Positions 1-9,687 of a DNA stretch of 64,000 nucleotides are shown in pieces. Where the stretch lies: contig NZ_FQWC01000011.1 of NCBI RefSeq assembly GCF_900129555.1, positions 1 to 64,000 of the forward strand, written 5' to 3'. The notes under the pieces were generated by a model, which was not told the origin of the DNA, did not search any database, and saw only the letters and a program-made list of their open reading frames with translations. The position numbers and the translations under genes were made by a program. This DNA is from Flavobacterium defluvii. GTDB lineage: Bacteria > Bacteroidota > Bacteroidia > Flavobacteriales > Flavobacteriaceae. Positions within the stretch are counted from its first letter, which is position 1; every line of letters begins with the position of its first letter.

Positions 1-3000
1 TAAGTTCCTGAATTTGAACATCCTTCAGAAGCTGTAAACCCTCCGCTTACTTTTACAATATTGGAAACATCACTATCGCAGGAATCTAAAGCCGTAGGGA
101 ATAATGCCTGAGCATTTGCAAGCCCTGCTGCATCACTGCATTCTAAAGTTACATTTAATGAATTTGAGGTTGTTGTCCAAACTGGAGCGGTTGTGTCCTG
201 AACAATAATAGTTTGGCCTACCGGAAGAGAAATATTTCCACAAGAATCTGTTGCTGTCCACGTTCTTGTTTTAGTATATGAACCTTTACAATTTCCCGGA
301 GTAATAATATCTTCATAGGTTAGCGATGCAATATTTCCATTATTGTCTGTAGCGGTTGCTTGCACAAAAACAGGTTCTTCTGGACAATTAATAATTGAGG
401 TTTCTGGTAAAGGATTAATTACAGGTTTAATTGAATCTCCGTCGAGAATTGTTACAGATTTTGTTATTGTACATAAATTGGCATCGGTTACAATTACAGA
501 ATAAGTACCTGTAGAAAGAGTATTGGCGGTAACCGAAGTCTGTGCAGGAATTGTATTCCACAAATATGTATATGGGCTTGTTCCTCCAGAAGCTAAAACT
601 GTTGCAGATCCTGTATTTCCCCCGCCACATACAACATCAATTTGCGATGTAGAAGCGCTAAGAACTTCTTGAGGCTGCGTAATTGTAACACTGCAAGTAG
701 TAATATAACCAAGTTTGTCGGTAACAGTAACAAAATGAATTCCTGCATTTAAAGCAATAGCCTGGGCAGTTGTCTCATTATTGTCCCATAAATAGGCATA
801 ATCTCCGTTTCCTCCAATCGCATTCACTGTTGCATGGCCGTTACTTTCTCCAAAACATTTTACAGCATTATCTTGAGTAATACTGCAAGATAACACATCA
901 GGCTCTGTAATAGTTATACTGCAAGTTGTTGTACATCCTTTTTCATCAGATACTGTCACAAAATGAAGTCCGGCATTAAGACCAACAGCTTTTTGTGTTA
1001 TTTCGTTATTATCCCATAAATAAGTATAATTTCCATTTCCACCAATTGGAGTTACAGTAGCTTCTCCATTACTTAAACCATTTGCAGTTACCGCTTTATT
1101 TTGTGTAATTGAACAAGCCAAAGCAGCACCTGGCTGAGAAATGGTCACCGAATTTGATTGTGAAGAACAATTATCAGAAACAGTCAAAGTATACGTTCCT
1201 GCCGGAAGATTCGCTACCGAAGCAGTTGTTCCAACAGTAATATCCGAAGCATTTTTCCATGAATAATTTACAGTTCCCACAGCATTGCTGACAGTTCCCG
1301 CAGTTGCAGTTCCGGTGCTTTCGCCAAAACAGGAAACATCTGTTTTAGAAGAAGCTCCCAAAGCCAAAGCAGCCACAGGCTGAGAAATAGTAACCGAATT
1401 TGATTGTGAAGAACAATTATCAGAAACAGTCAAAGTATACGTTCCTGCCGGAAGATTCGCTACCGAAGCAGTTGTTCCAACAGTAATATCCGAAGCATTT
1501 TTCCATGAATAATTTACAGTTCCCACAGCATTGCTGACAGTTCCCGCAGTTGCAGTTCCGGTGCTTTCGCCAAAACAGGAAACATCTGTTTTAGAAGAAG
1601 CTCCCAAAGCCAAAGCAGCCACAGGCTGAGAAATAGTAACCGAATTTGATTGTGAAGAACAATTATCAGAAACAGTCAAAGTATACGTTCCTGCCGGAAG
1701 ATTGGATACCGAAGCAGTTGTTCCAACAGTAATATTCGAAGCATTTTTCCATGAATAATTTACAGTTCCCACAGCATTGCTGACAGTTCCCGCAGTTACA
1801 GTTCCGGTGCTTTCGCCAAAACAGGAAACATCTGTTTTAGATGAAACTCCCAAAGCCAAAGCAGCCACAGGCTGAGAAATGGTAACCGAATTTGATTGTG
1901 AAGAACAATTATCAGAAACGGTCAAAGTATACGTTCCTGCCGGAAGATTCGCTACCGAAGCGGTTGTTCCAACAGAAATATTCGAAGCATTTTTCCATGA
2001 ATAATTTACATTTCCTACGGCATTGGTAACAGTTCCCGCAGTTACAGTTCCTGTGCTTTCGCCAAAACAGGAAACATCTGTTTTAGATGAAACTCCCAAA
2101 GCCAAAGCAGCCACAGGCTGAGAAATGGTAACCGAATTTGATTGTGAAGAACAATTATCAGAAACGGTCAAAGTATACGTTCCTGCCGGAAGATTCGCTA
2201 CCGAAGCGGTTGTTCCAACAGAAATATTCGAAGCATTTTTCCATGAATAATTTACATTTCCTACGGCATTGGTAACAGTTCCCGCAGTTACAGTTCCTGT
2301 GCTTTCGCCAAAACAGGAAACATCTGTTTTAGATGAAACTCCCAAAGCCAAAGCAGCACCTGGCTGAGAAATGGTCACCGAATTTGATTGTGAAGAACAA
2401 TTATCAGAAACAGTCAAAGTATACGTTCCTGCCGGAAGATTCGCTACCGAAGCAGTTGTTCCAACAGAAATATTCGAAGCATTTTTCCATGAATAATTTA
2501 CATTTCCTACGGCATTGGTAACAGTTCCCGCAGTTACAGTTCCTGTGCTTTCGCCAAAACAGGAAACATCTGTTTTAGATGAAACTCCCAAAGCCAAAGC
2601 AGCCACAGGCTGAGAAATGGTAACCGAATTTGATTGTGAAGAACAATTATCAGAAACGGTCAAAGTATACGTTCCTGCCGGAAGATTGGATACCAAAGCA
2701 GTTGTTCCAACAGAAATATTCGAAGCATTTTTCCATGAATAATTTACAGTTCCCACAGCATTGGTAACAGTTCCTGCAGTTACAGTTCCTGTGCTTTCGC
2801 CAAAACAGGAAACATCTGTTTTAGATGAAACTCCCAAAGCCAAAGCAGCCACAGGCTGAGAAATGGTCACCGAATTTGATTGTGAAGAACAATTATCAGA
2901 AACAGTCAAAGTATACGTTCCTGCCGGAAGATTCGCTACCGAAGCAGTTGTTCCAACAGAAATATCCGAAGCATTTTTCCATGAATAATTTACAGTTCCC

Positions 3001-4955
3001 ACAGAATTGCTGACAGTTCCTGCAGTTACAGTTCCGGTGCTTTCGCCAAAACAGGAAACATCTGTTTTAGATGAAACTCCCAAAGCCAAAGCAGCCACAG
3101 GCTGAGAAATGGTCACCGAATTTGATTGTGAAGAACAATTATCAGAAACAGTCAAAGTATACGTTCCTGCCGGAAGATTCGCTACCGAAGCAGTTGTTCC
3201 AACAGAAATATCCGAAGCATTTTTCCATGAATAATTTACAGTTCCCACAGAATTGCTGACAGTTCCTGCAGTTACAGTTCCGGTGCTTTCGCCAAAACAG
3301 GAAACATCTGTTTTAGATGAAACTCCCAAAGCCAAAGCAGCACCCGGCTGAGAAATGGTCACCGAATTTGATTGTGAAGAACAATTATCAGAAACAGTCA
3401 AAGTATACGTTCCTGCCGGAAGATTGGATACCGAAGCGGTTGTTCCAACAGAAATATTCGAAGCATTTTTCCATGAATAATTTACAGTTCCTACGGCATT
3501 GGTAACAGTTCCTGCAGTTACAGAACCTGTATTTTTCCCAAAACAGGTTACATCAGTTTTAGTTGAACCCGCAAGAGTTAAGGCTGCTGGCTGTGTAATT
3601 TCAACTGTCAAAATTCCGGTAGCACATCCATTGCTATCGGTAGCGGTAACTTTATAAGTTCCAAAACTTAAGCCTGTTAAATCTTTTGTTGTTGCAAAAT
3701 CAACATTATTTTTTGTCCATTTATAAGTATATGGAGCTTGTCCGCCTGTGGGAGTATTTAAATTGATAACGCCATTGCTTCCGCCAAAACAAGTTACATT
3801 TGTCTGCGATGCCAATGTTATAATAGGACAAGGAACGTTAGTTGTTGGCGAAGCTATATCCTGAAATGTGGTAAGACAAGCGGCATTTTGAAAATCCAGT
3901 CTGGAAGTACTTACTAACTGATTTCCGCATGTATTTGGTTTTGGAGTTAATCGGTATTTTAAAGTAATAGTTTCAACATTCAAAAAATCAATATTCCAGG
4001 CGATTTGCTGTCCAGTAATTGTTACCGTACCTTTTGAAGGTGTTACTGTTCCAATAATAAAATTATTATCAACGGTTTCTTTTTCAAAAGCTGTTGCAGG
4101 TACTTGTTTAGCAACCCAGGATAACTGGGTGAAAATCTGACCGTAAATTCCAGTTAGATCAGCTCCATTTTCAGTAAAGAAAGAGCCTCCGGACTGAATT
4201 TGATTTAAAGTATATTCAGCATTTGTCTGTTCACTGCCCGAAATAGCGCCAAACAATCCAACAGAAAAAATTTGATTATTATAAGGCATACCAGAAACGG
4301 TTACCGTTTTTACATTGTTGGCAGCAGTTATAGCACTCTGAATACAACTTCCCTGCTGTCCGCTGGTACAGCTGGCACCATTTGTTCCTGTTACATTTGC
4401 AACACCATCAGTTAATAAAACAATACTTCTGGCTGTAGCGCAATCATAAGTAGCACCATCTAAAACCGTTTTTGCTTTTACAAGACCATCCTGAATATTG
4501 GTACTGCCATTTGCAGAAAGTCCGTTTATAACGGATATTAAATCCGATTGCCCTGAAGAAAGTGTTAAGTTTCTTCGTATTGATGCAGTAGTACTGTAAG
4601 TTACAATAGCAACCCTGTTTTTATTAGTTGGATTATTTGCAGGTGCAAACATTTTGTTTATAAAATCAATAGCTGCGTCCTGTGCCCGCGATAAAGGTTT
4701 AGGATTATTGCCATCTCCCATACTGCCAGATACATCAATAACCAAAACAACTTCTAAAGGTCTTGTTACCGGATTTGATCCCTGAATTTTTAATTCAACG
4801 TCTAATGCACCACAAACTCCCGGAGCTACAGTAACCGTTTTTGTTGGTGTAATAGTTTGTGCAAAGCCTAATGTAGAAAAAAGTAAAAAAAACAACAGAT
4901 AAAATGTTATGTTAATCTTTTTTACAGACTTAAAAGAGTGTAAAGTTTTTTTCAT
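1..4955 (-). CDS. Giant secreted vWA / SprB-repeat surface adhesin (partial, C-terminus beyond window)
   Basis: Reading leftward from ATG at 4955 the frame stays open to the window edge (>1650 codons). The protein starts with a signal peptide ending about LGFAQ. A von Willebrand A domain follows, with the MIDAS motif DVSGS near residue 78 and a later LLTDG. Next come SprB-type repeats (CFGxSxG...AGTYTLTVSDNCS...ISQP) from about 3.84 kb down, including ten almost identical 82-residue units. Below 1.13 kb there are divergent SprB repeats (GGNGNYTYLWDNN) and then HYR-like modules (ATATDNNGN, TWTATDSCGN). SprB-repeat proteins in Flavobacterium are type IX-secreted cell-surface adhesins used in gliding and attachment. 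A C-terminal T9SS sorting domain is expected outside the window. It is probably co-transcribed with the small secreted gene 46 bp upstream. The vWA head is a reason not to call it SprB itself. The family is clear; the ligand is unknown. Confidence 0.9.
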   Translation of the reverse strand, partial: MKKTLHSFKSVKKINITFYLLFFLLFSTLGFAQTITPTKTVTVAPGVCGALDVELKIQGSNPVTRPLEVVLVIDVSGSMGDGNNPKPLSRAQDAAIDFINKMFAPANNPTNKNRVAIVTYSTTASIRRNLTLSSGQSDLISVINGLSANGSTNIQDGLVKAKTVLDGATYDCATARSIVLLTDGVANVTGTNGASCTSGQQGSCIQSAITAANNVKTVTVSGMPYNNQIFSVGLFGAISGSEQTNAEYTLNQIQSGGSFFTENGADLTGIYGQIFTQLSWVAKQVPATAFEKETVDNNFIIGTVTPSKGTVTITGQQIAWNIDFLNVETITLKYRLTPKPNTCGNQLVSTSRLDFQNAACLTTFQDIASPTTNVPCPIITLASQTNVTCFGGSNGVINLNTPTGGQAPYTYKWTKNNVDFATTKDLTGLSFGTYKVTATDSNGCATGILTVEITQPAALTLAGSTKTDVTCFGKNTGSVTAGTVTNAVGTVNYSWKNASNISVGTTASVSNLPAGTYTLTVSDNCSSQSNSVTISQPGAALALGVSSKTDVSCFGESTGTVTAGTVSNSVGTVNYSWKNASDISVGTTASVANLPAGTYTLTVSDNCSSQSNSVTISQPVAALALGVSSKTDVSCFGESTGTVTAGTVSNSVGTVNYSWKNASDISVGTTASVANLPAGTYTLTVSDNCSSQSNSVTISQPVAALALGVSSKTDVSCFGESTGTVTAGTVTNAVGTVNYSWKNASNISVGTTALVSNLPAGTYTLTVSDNCSSQSNSVTISQPVAALALGVSSKTDVSCFGESTGTVTAGTVTNAVGNVNYSWKNASNISVGTTASVANLPAGTYTLTVSDNCSSQSNSVTISQPGAALALGVSSKTDVSCFGESTGTVTAGTVTNAVGNVNYSWKNASNISVGTTASVANLPAGTYTLTVSDNCSSQSNSVTISQPVAALALGVSSKTDVSCFGESTGTVTAGTVTNAVGNVNYSWKNASNISVGTTASVANLPAGTYTLTVSDNCSSQSNSVTISQPVAALALGVSSKTDVSCFGESTGTVTAGTVSNAVGTVNYSWKNASNITVGTTASVSNLPAGTYTLTVSDNCSSQSNSVTISQPVAALALGASSKTDVSCFGESTGTATAGTVSNAVGTVNYSWKNASDITVGTTASVANLPAGTYTLTVSDNCSSQSNSVTISQPVAALALGASSKTDVSCFGESTGTATAGTVSNAVGTVNYSWKNASDITVGTTASVANLPAGTYTLTVSDNCSSQSNSVTISQPGAALACSITQNKAVTANGLSNGEATVTPIGGNGNYTYLWDNNEITQKAVGLNAGLHFVTVSDEKGCTTTCSITITEPDVLSCSITQDNAVKCFGESNGHATVNAIGGNGDYAYLWDNNETTAQAIALNAGIHFVTVTDKLGYITTCSVTITQPQEVLSASTSQIDVVCGGGNTGSATVLASGGTSPYTYLWNTIPAQTSVTANTLSTGTYSVIVTDANLCTITKSVTILDGDSIKPVINPLPETSIINCPEEPVFVQATATDNNGNIASLTYEDIITPGNCKGSYTKTRTWTATDSCGNISLPVGQTIIVQDTTAPVWTTTSNSLNVTLECSDAAGLANAQALFPTALDSCDSDVSNIVKVSGGFTASEGCSNSGT
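1132..3591 (-). repeat. Tandem array of ten ~246-bp (82-aa) SprB repeats
   Basis: The landmark GGCTGAGAAAT recurs at 1132, 1378, 1624, 1870, 2116, 2362, 2608, 2854, 3100 and 3346, exactly 246 bp apart, so every unit preserves the reading frame. Units differ at few positions. The stretch starting 2825 appears identical to that starting 3071 over at least ~190 bp, and the units at 1870 and 2116 also look identical. Variant bases (TCC/TTC before GAAGCA, GCC/ACA near GTT-AC-GTT) are shuffled between units, as expected from recombination or gene conversion. Confidence 0.95.
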
Positions 4956-5001
4956 TTTACGCAAGTTTAAATTGAAACGACTAAATATTTTTTCAGAATA
5001 T

Positions 5002-5553
5002 TTAATTTTCAGAAGGATTATTTACAATCGTATGTACAACAGTGTTTACTGTGTAATTAGAGCAGTTTGTAGACACAGCATTTATTTGCGTGCAGTTCCA
5101 TCTGTTATATGTCGTTCCTTGCGGCACTGTCAGATGAATTGAAAAAGTAGCAGTTTGATGAGATGGAACAGTAATAGAAGTTATCTGAGAAGAGCTATCA
5201 TCCAAAAAAACACTATTTAGATTAACATTGTCTGATGAACTGCTTCCATCGTTATTTGAGCAGGCTGAATTTACATTAAAGGCGTTCAAATTATAAATAT
5301 CCGTCGAATTACCTTCATTAGTTAAAACAAGTGTGAAATATGCACCATCTTGGCCGGCGTTACTATAATTCCTGTTTTTCTCAACTTCTAAAGTTGTTTT
5401 GCATAAACCTGACTGTGCAAATGAGACAGAAGAGATGAGAAAGAGAGTAAATGAAAAAATGTTTTTTTGAAAGATATTCTTAGGCAGAAAAAAAATATAC
5501 TTACAATTATTCACAAATTTTACAGCTTTTTTAAGAGTAGATTTACTTTTCAT
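5002..5553 (-). CDS. Small secreted protein with DUF11-like beta domain, partner of the adhesin
   Basis: A 183-aa protein. It has a long basic N-terminus, then a hydrophobic stretch ending SVSFAQS, compatible with a signal peptide. The mature part contains YFTLVLTNEGNSTDIYNL, which resembles the DUF11/conserved-repeat beta-sandwich found in bacterial surface proteins, and four Cys that could form disulfides. It lies 46 bp upstream of the giant adhesin on the same strand, downstream of a -7 element at 5600-5607, so it is probably the first gene of that operon. Function is unknown. A periplasmic or surface accessory role for the adhesin is inference from position only. Confidence 0.75.
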   Translation of the reverse strand: MKSKSTLKKAVKFVNNCKYIFFLPKNIFQKNIFSFTLFLISSVSFAQSGLCKTTLEVEKNRNYSNAGQDGAYFTLVLTNEGNSTDIYNLNAFNVNSACSNNDGSSSSDNVNLNSVFLDDSSSQITSITVPSHQTATFSIHLTVPQGTTYNRWNCTQINAVSTNCSNYTVNTVVHTIVNNPSEN

Positions 5554-6051
5554 AACTTAAGGTATTTAGTTTATGATATTCGTGAAATTTTAACATAATC
5601 AAAGTTATATGAGAGTTTTTCGAATTGATTTTTTTTATCTGTAACTAACCTAAAAACTCGTTCAAATGCTCTTTTTTTATTAAAAAACGACTAAAAAAGT
5701 TATATTTTTAACTAAATCAAGAATAAAATATTACTGATTTTTCTTTCTTTTTTGATAAAAATAGTGTTAGTTGGTCGAGTGTAAGTTGTTAATAATCAAA
5801 TATTTGGTTAATTTATTGCTAATTTGAAAATATCGACAAACTGCATGTTTTACGGATGAAGTACAATTTTTCTAAAAAAGGAAAATCAATTTTGCACCCT
5901 TGTTAAAATTTTCCGGATAATTTATACTTGTTAAAATTTGAGTATAATTGTTAACAGAAATAAAAAAAAGAGAAGTATTAGAATATCTTTTGTAAATTAG
6001 AACTTCAATAAAATGGCAGTAATTTTTCTGCGGTTTTTAAACCATTTGTTT
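5554..6051. other. AT-rich divergent intergenic region
   Basis: About 500 bp separating the leftward adhesin operon from sixA. It contains the candidate leftward -7 element at 5600-5607 and poly-A/T tracts. A weak rightward candidate (TATCTTTTG near 5984) precedes sixA. No RNA gene or reading frame with family resemblance was found. Confidence 0.5.
5600..5607 (-). promoter_or_regulatory. Candidate -7 element (TAACTTTG) for the adhesin operon
   Basis: On the minus strand the sequence reads TAACTTTG, an exact fit to the Flavobacterium -7 consensus TAnnTTTG, about 45 nt before the ATG of the 183-aa secreted gene. No good TTG was seen at -33, so confidence is moderate. Confidence 0.45.
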
Positions 6052-6537
6052 ATGAAAAATTTAATCTTAATACGTCATGCAAAATCAAGCTGGGAAGCAC
6101 CTTTAAAGGATTTTGACAGGCCTTTACAAAAAAGAGGTATTCTCGATGCGCATGAAGTTTCTACCCATATTTCAAAATATCTTCCAAAAACGTATATAGT
6201 TTGGAGCAGTACAGCTGCACGTGCTTCAGAAACTGCAGTAATTTTTGCGCAAAACATTTCGTATCCTATAGACAGTATAGTATATAGAGATGATTTATAT
6301 ACTTTTGATGAAAGACAACTCGAAAAGGTTATCAAATCATGTGATAATAGTTTAGAAAGCGTTATTCTTTTTGGACATAACGAGGCTATTACAAATTTTG
6401 TTAATAAATTTGGGGATGTTTTTATCGATAATGTCCCAACTTCCGGCTTTGTTTCCTTGCAGTTTGATGCAGAAAGCTGGGACTCAATTAATAAAGGCAA
6501 AACCAATAAAACCCTATTCCCCAAAGACCTAAAATAA
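6052..6537 (+). CDS. sixA: SixA-type phosphohistidine phosphatase (histidine phosphatase superfamily)
   Basis: 161 aa when started at the ATG at 6052, which places the catalytic motif at the N-terminus (MKNLILIRHAKSSW). An upstream ATG at 6013 would add 13 residues not typical of the family. The RHA motif carries the nucleophilic His8. SSTAARASET and FGHNEAI supply the other conserved Arg and His residues of the branch-2 family. SixA proteins remove phosphate from phosphohistidine. The stop lies 5 nt before the ppk start, so it is tightly coupled to polyphosphate kinase, an enzyme that itself works through a phosphohistidine. Any interplay is inference. Confidence 0.85.
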   Translation: MKNLILIRHAKSSWEAPLKDFDRPLQKRGILDAHEVSTHISKYLPKTYIVWSSTAARASETAVIFAQNISYPIDSIVYRDDLYTFDERQLEKVIKSCDNSLESVILFGHNEAITNFVNKFGDVFIDNVPTSGFVSLQFDAESWDSINKGKTNKTLFPKDLK

Positions 6538-6542
6538 ATCAA

Positions 6543-8621
6543 GTGTACGAACAGAAATATATCGATAGAGAAAAAAGCTGGTTAGCGTTTAATGCAAGAG
6601 TACTTCAGGAAGCGGCAGATAATACCGTTCCTCTTTTAGACAGACTGCGATTTGTTGGAATTTTTTCAAACAATTTAGATGAGTTTTTTAGAGTTCGATA
6701 TGCCGCCATTCGAAGATTAAGCCTTTCCGGGATTTCCGGTGAAAAATATCTTGGAGGAGTTTCTGCTCATCAGTTAATTAAAGATATTACCGAAATCGTA
6801 ATTCAACAACAATCTGAAAGTCTGCGTATTTTAGGTAATATCGAAAGCGAATTAGAATCTGAAAATATCTTTATTATAAACGAAGATCAGGTAACACCAA
6901 AACAGGAATGTTATTTAAAGGACTTTTTTATGCAGAAATTAAGTCCCGAACTGGTTACCATTATCCTGAATGATTTGGCGGTTTTTCCGGTTTTAAAAGA
7001 TACTGCAGGTTATTTAGCAGTGCGTTTAGAATTAAATAATGATGAGGTTCGCTACGCACTTATTGAAATTCCTAAAACCATAAACCGATTTGTTGTTCTT
7101 CCTTCAGAAGATGATAAACAATATGTAATTTTAATTGATGACGTAATTCGTCTTAAACTAAAAAATATCTTCAATATATTTGATTATAAGAGTGTTTCGG
7201 CACACATGATTAAAATTACCCGCGATGCACAGCTTGATATCGACAGTGATTTGAGTAAAAGTATGCTCGAAAAAATTGCTTCTTCTGTAAAAGACCGCCG
7301 AATTGGAGAACCTGTTCGTTTTATTTATGACAGTTTAATCGAAGAAGATACGCTGCGTTTCTTCTTAGATAAAATGAAAATCGTTGAAACAGACAGTATT
7401 ATTCCCGGAGGAAGATATCATAACCGCCGTGATTATATGGATTTTCCAAATCTGGGACGTTACGATTTATTATACAAACCAAATGAACCACTGCCAGTTC
7501 CGGGGCTAAGCCTTGATGGCAGCATTTTGGAAAAAATAAGCAAAAAAGATTATCTGATCCATACACCGTATCAGTCATTTTCATATTTGACAAAATTTTT
7601 ACGCGAAGCCGCTTTAGATCCAAAAGTTACAAGTATCAAAATTACTTTATACCGTTTGGCAAAGAATTCGCAAATCATTAGTTCGTTGATTAATGCGGCG
7701 AAAAACGGTAAAAAAGTTGTAGTTCAAATCGAACTTCAGGCACGTTTTGACGAAGCTTCGAATATTTCCTATGCCGAACAAATGCAGACAGAAGGAATCG
7801 AACTTATATTTGGAATTAAAGGTCTGAAAGTTCACAGTAAAATTTGCGTTATAGAAAGAGCCGAAGAAGGAAAAACACGCCGCTATGGATTTATTTCAAC
7901 AGGAAATTTTAACGAATCGACAGCAAAAATTTACACAGATGTTACGCTGTTTACATGCAATCAGGGTATTTTAAAAGACGTTTCTAAAATATTCGAATTC
8001 TTCGATATTAACTATAGAGTACATCGATACAAGCATTTAATTGTTTCACCGCACTATACAAGAACAAAATTTGTAAAACTTATAGATCGTGAAATCCTTC
8101 ATGCCTTAGCAGGAAGAAAAACATTTATAAAGTTAAAAATGAATAGTTTATCAGATTTTAAAATGATCGATAAACTATATGAAGCAAGCAATGCCGGAGT
8201 AAAAATTCAGCTTCAGGTAAGAGGAATTTGTTCTTTGATTCCGGGAATTCCGGGAATGAGCGAAAATATCGAAGCCATAAGTATCGTCGATAACTATCTG
8301 GAACATTCAAGAGTTTATATTTTTGGAAATGCAGGTTTAAATGAAGTATACATTTCGTCGGCCGATTTTATGACGCGAAATCTTGACGGAAGAGTAGAAG
8401 TAACCTGTCCGATTTATGATCATGAAATTAAAAAAGAACTAATAGACAATTTCAACCTTGCCTGGAAAGGAAATGTAAAAGTAAGATTCCATTCGTATAA
8501 GCTGGATAATAAATATAAACCTCGAAATCATCATGCCCCATTTAGAGCACAATTTGAAACCTATAAGTATTATCAAAACAAAATTGCAGTACTGGAAGAG
8601 GCTCCTCAAAAAGTAAACTAA
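6543..8621 (+). CDS. ppk1: Polyphosphate kinase 1
   Basis: 692 aa, the usual length for PPK1. It reversibly polymerises the gamma-phosphate of ATP into polyphosphate. It starts at GTG (6543) with MYEQKYIDREKSWLAFN, the characteristic PPK1 N-terminus. The catalytic domains show His431 in GLKVHSK (the counterpart of the autophosphorylated E. coli His435) and His588 in NYLEHSRVY (E. coli His592), plus the STGNFNESTAKIYTD stretch. It sits between sixA (5-nt gap) and ppx (28-nt gap) on the same strand, so synthesis and degradation of polyphosphate are probably co-expressed. Confidence 0.96.
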   Translation: MYEQKYIDREKSWLAFNARVLQEAADNTVPLLDRLRFVGIFSNNLDEFFRVRYAAIRRLSLSGISGEKYLGGVSAHQLIKDITEIVIQQQSESLRILGNIESELESENIFIINEDQVTPKQECYLKDFFMQKLSPELVTIILNDLAVFPVLKDTAGYLAVRLELNNDEVRYALIEIPKTINRFVVLPSEDDKQYVILIDDVIRLKLKNIFNIFDYKSVSAHMIKITRDAQLDIDSDLSKSMLEKIASSVKDRRIGEPVRFIYDSLIEEDTLRFFLDKMKIVETDSIIPGGRYHNRRDYMDFPNLGRYDLLYKPNEPLPVPGLSLDGSILEKISKKDYLIHTPYQSFSYLTKFLREAALDPKVTSIKITLYRLAKNSQIISSLINAAKNGKKVVVQIELQARFDEASNISYAEQMQTEGIELIFGIKGLKVHSKICVIERAEEGKTRRYGFISTGNFNESTAKIYTDVTLFTCNQGILKDVSKIFEFFDINYRVHRYKHLIVSPHYTRTKFVKLIDREILHALAGRKTFIKLKMNSLSDFKMIDKLYEASNAGVKIQLQVRGICSLIPGIPGMSENIEAISIVDNYLEHSRVYIFGNAGLNEVYISSADFMTRNLDGRVEVTCPIYDHEIKKELIDNFNLAWKGNVKVRFHSYKLDNKYKPRNHHAPFRAQFETYKYYQNKIAVLEEAPQKVN

Positions 8622-8655
8622 ATAATTAAATTCAATTTCAAATCATAAAGTGAGC

Positions 8656-9546
8656 ATGATTAATATTAGGAAATTTGCAGCAATAGATATCGGATCAAAT
8701 GCCATGAGGCTGCTGATATCAAATGTTGTAGAACAAGATGGAAAAGAACCGCAGTTTAACAAAAGTTCGCTTGTTCGTGTACCAATTCGTTTGGGACAAG
8801 ACGCCTTTACAGTAGGCGAAATTTCACCTGAAAATATAGATCGAATGGTCGATGCCATGAAAGCATTCAACCTTTTGATGAAAGTACATAAAGTAGAACG
8901 CTATATGGCGTTTGCAACATCGGCAATGCGTGAAGCGTATAACGCCAAAGAAGTTGTAGCTTTAATTAAGAAAAAAGCCGATATAAAAATCGAAATTATT
9001 GATGGTAAAAAAGAAGCCGCAATTATTGCTTCTACAGATTTACATCATTTATTAAAAACAGACGAAACGTATCTTTTTGTAGATGTTGGAGGCGGAAGTA
9101 CTGAATTTACTTTATTCTCCGACGGAAAAATGATTAACTCAAGATCATTTAAGGCAGGAACCGTTCGTTTACTAAATAATATGGTTCATGATGTTGTTTG
9201 GGATGAAATCGAAAAATGGATTAAAACCAACACGGCAGATTATGAAGAAGTGACATTAATTGGTTCTGGAGGGAACATCAATAAATTGTTTAAAATGTCT
9301 GGAAAACAGCAGGAAAAGCCACTTTCATACATTTATATCAATTCACAATATGCTTTTTTGAATTCATTAACATACGAACAAAGAATTGCCGAATTAGGTT
9401 TAAACTCAGATCGTGCCGACGTAATTATCCATGCAACACGTATTTACCTAAATGCAATGAAGTGGAGTGGAGCGCGCCAGATTTTTGTTCCAAAAATTGG
9501 ACTTTCTGATGGAATTGTAAAAGCAATGTATTACGGTAAAATTTAA
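8656..9546 (+). CDS. ppx: Exopolyphosphatase / Ppx-GppA family phosphatase
   Basis: About 296 aa. It begins at ATG 8656 (a GTG at 8650 would add two residues). Actin-like ATPase-fold motifs are visible: AAIDIGSNAMRLL near the N-terminus (phosphate 1), VDVGGGSTEFTLF about residue 138 (phosphate 2) and GSGGNINKL. The short form lacks the C-terminal HD-type extension of E. coli Ppx, as is common in Bacteroidota. It likely hydrolyses terminal phosphate from polyphosphate, and possibly pppGpp. It directly follows ppk1, the classic ppk-ppx pairing. Confidence 0.92.
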   Translation: MINIRKFAAIDIGSNAMRLLISNVVEQDGKEPQFNKSSLVRVPIRLGQDAFTVGEISPENIDRMVDAMKAFNLLMKVHKVERYMAFATSAMREAYNAKEVVALIKKKADIKIEIIDGKKEAAIIASTDLHHLLKTDETYLFVDVGGGSTEFTLFSDGKMINSRSFKAGTVRLLNNMVHDVVWDEIEKWIKTNTADYEEVTLIGSGGNINKLFKMSGKQQEKPLSYIYINSQYAFLNSLTYEQRIAELGLNSDRADVIIHATRIYLNAMKWSGARQIFVPKIGLSDGIVKAMYYGKI

Positions 9547-9620
9547 TGAAATATATTTTTCAGTCAATCCGGAAAAAATCTACAATTTCGGCTTGAAAAA
9601 TAAATAAGATTTTTTGTTTT

Positions 9621-9678
9621 GTCACGAATTCGCAAACTTATATTTTCGCAAAGAAAAATAATTCGTGAATTCGTGGCG
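9621..9678. repeat. Short palindromic element with CACGAATTC-type arms
   Basis: Left arm GTCACGAATTCGCAAA at 9621 and right arm AATTCGTGAATTCGTGGC ending near 9678 are inverted copies around an AT-rich centre. A related element lies at 55507-55580. It sits between the convergent 3' ends of ppx and dnaX and may fold in the transcripts of both. Confidence 0.7.
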
Positions 9679-9687
9679 AAAAAAATA

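Noticed and set aside
2333..3505. Four similar 62-residue open frames on the plus strand starting 2333, 2825, 3071 and 3317
   Set aside because: They are antisense shadows of the 246-bp SprB repeats; their similarity follows from the repeat, not from a gene family.
1132..3591. Possible CRISPR array
   Set aside because: The period is 246 bp with no unique spacers and the repeats are coding in one frame.
6075..6542. 155-codon frame antisense to sixA
   Set aside because: The plus-strand frame carries clear SixA motifs; the antisense frame has no family resemblance.
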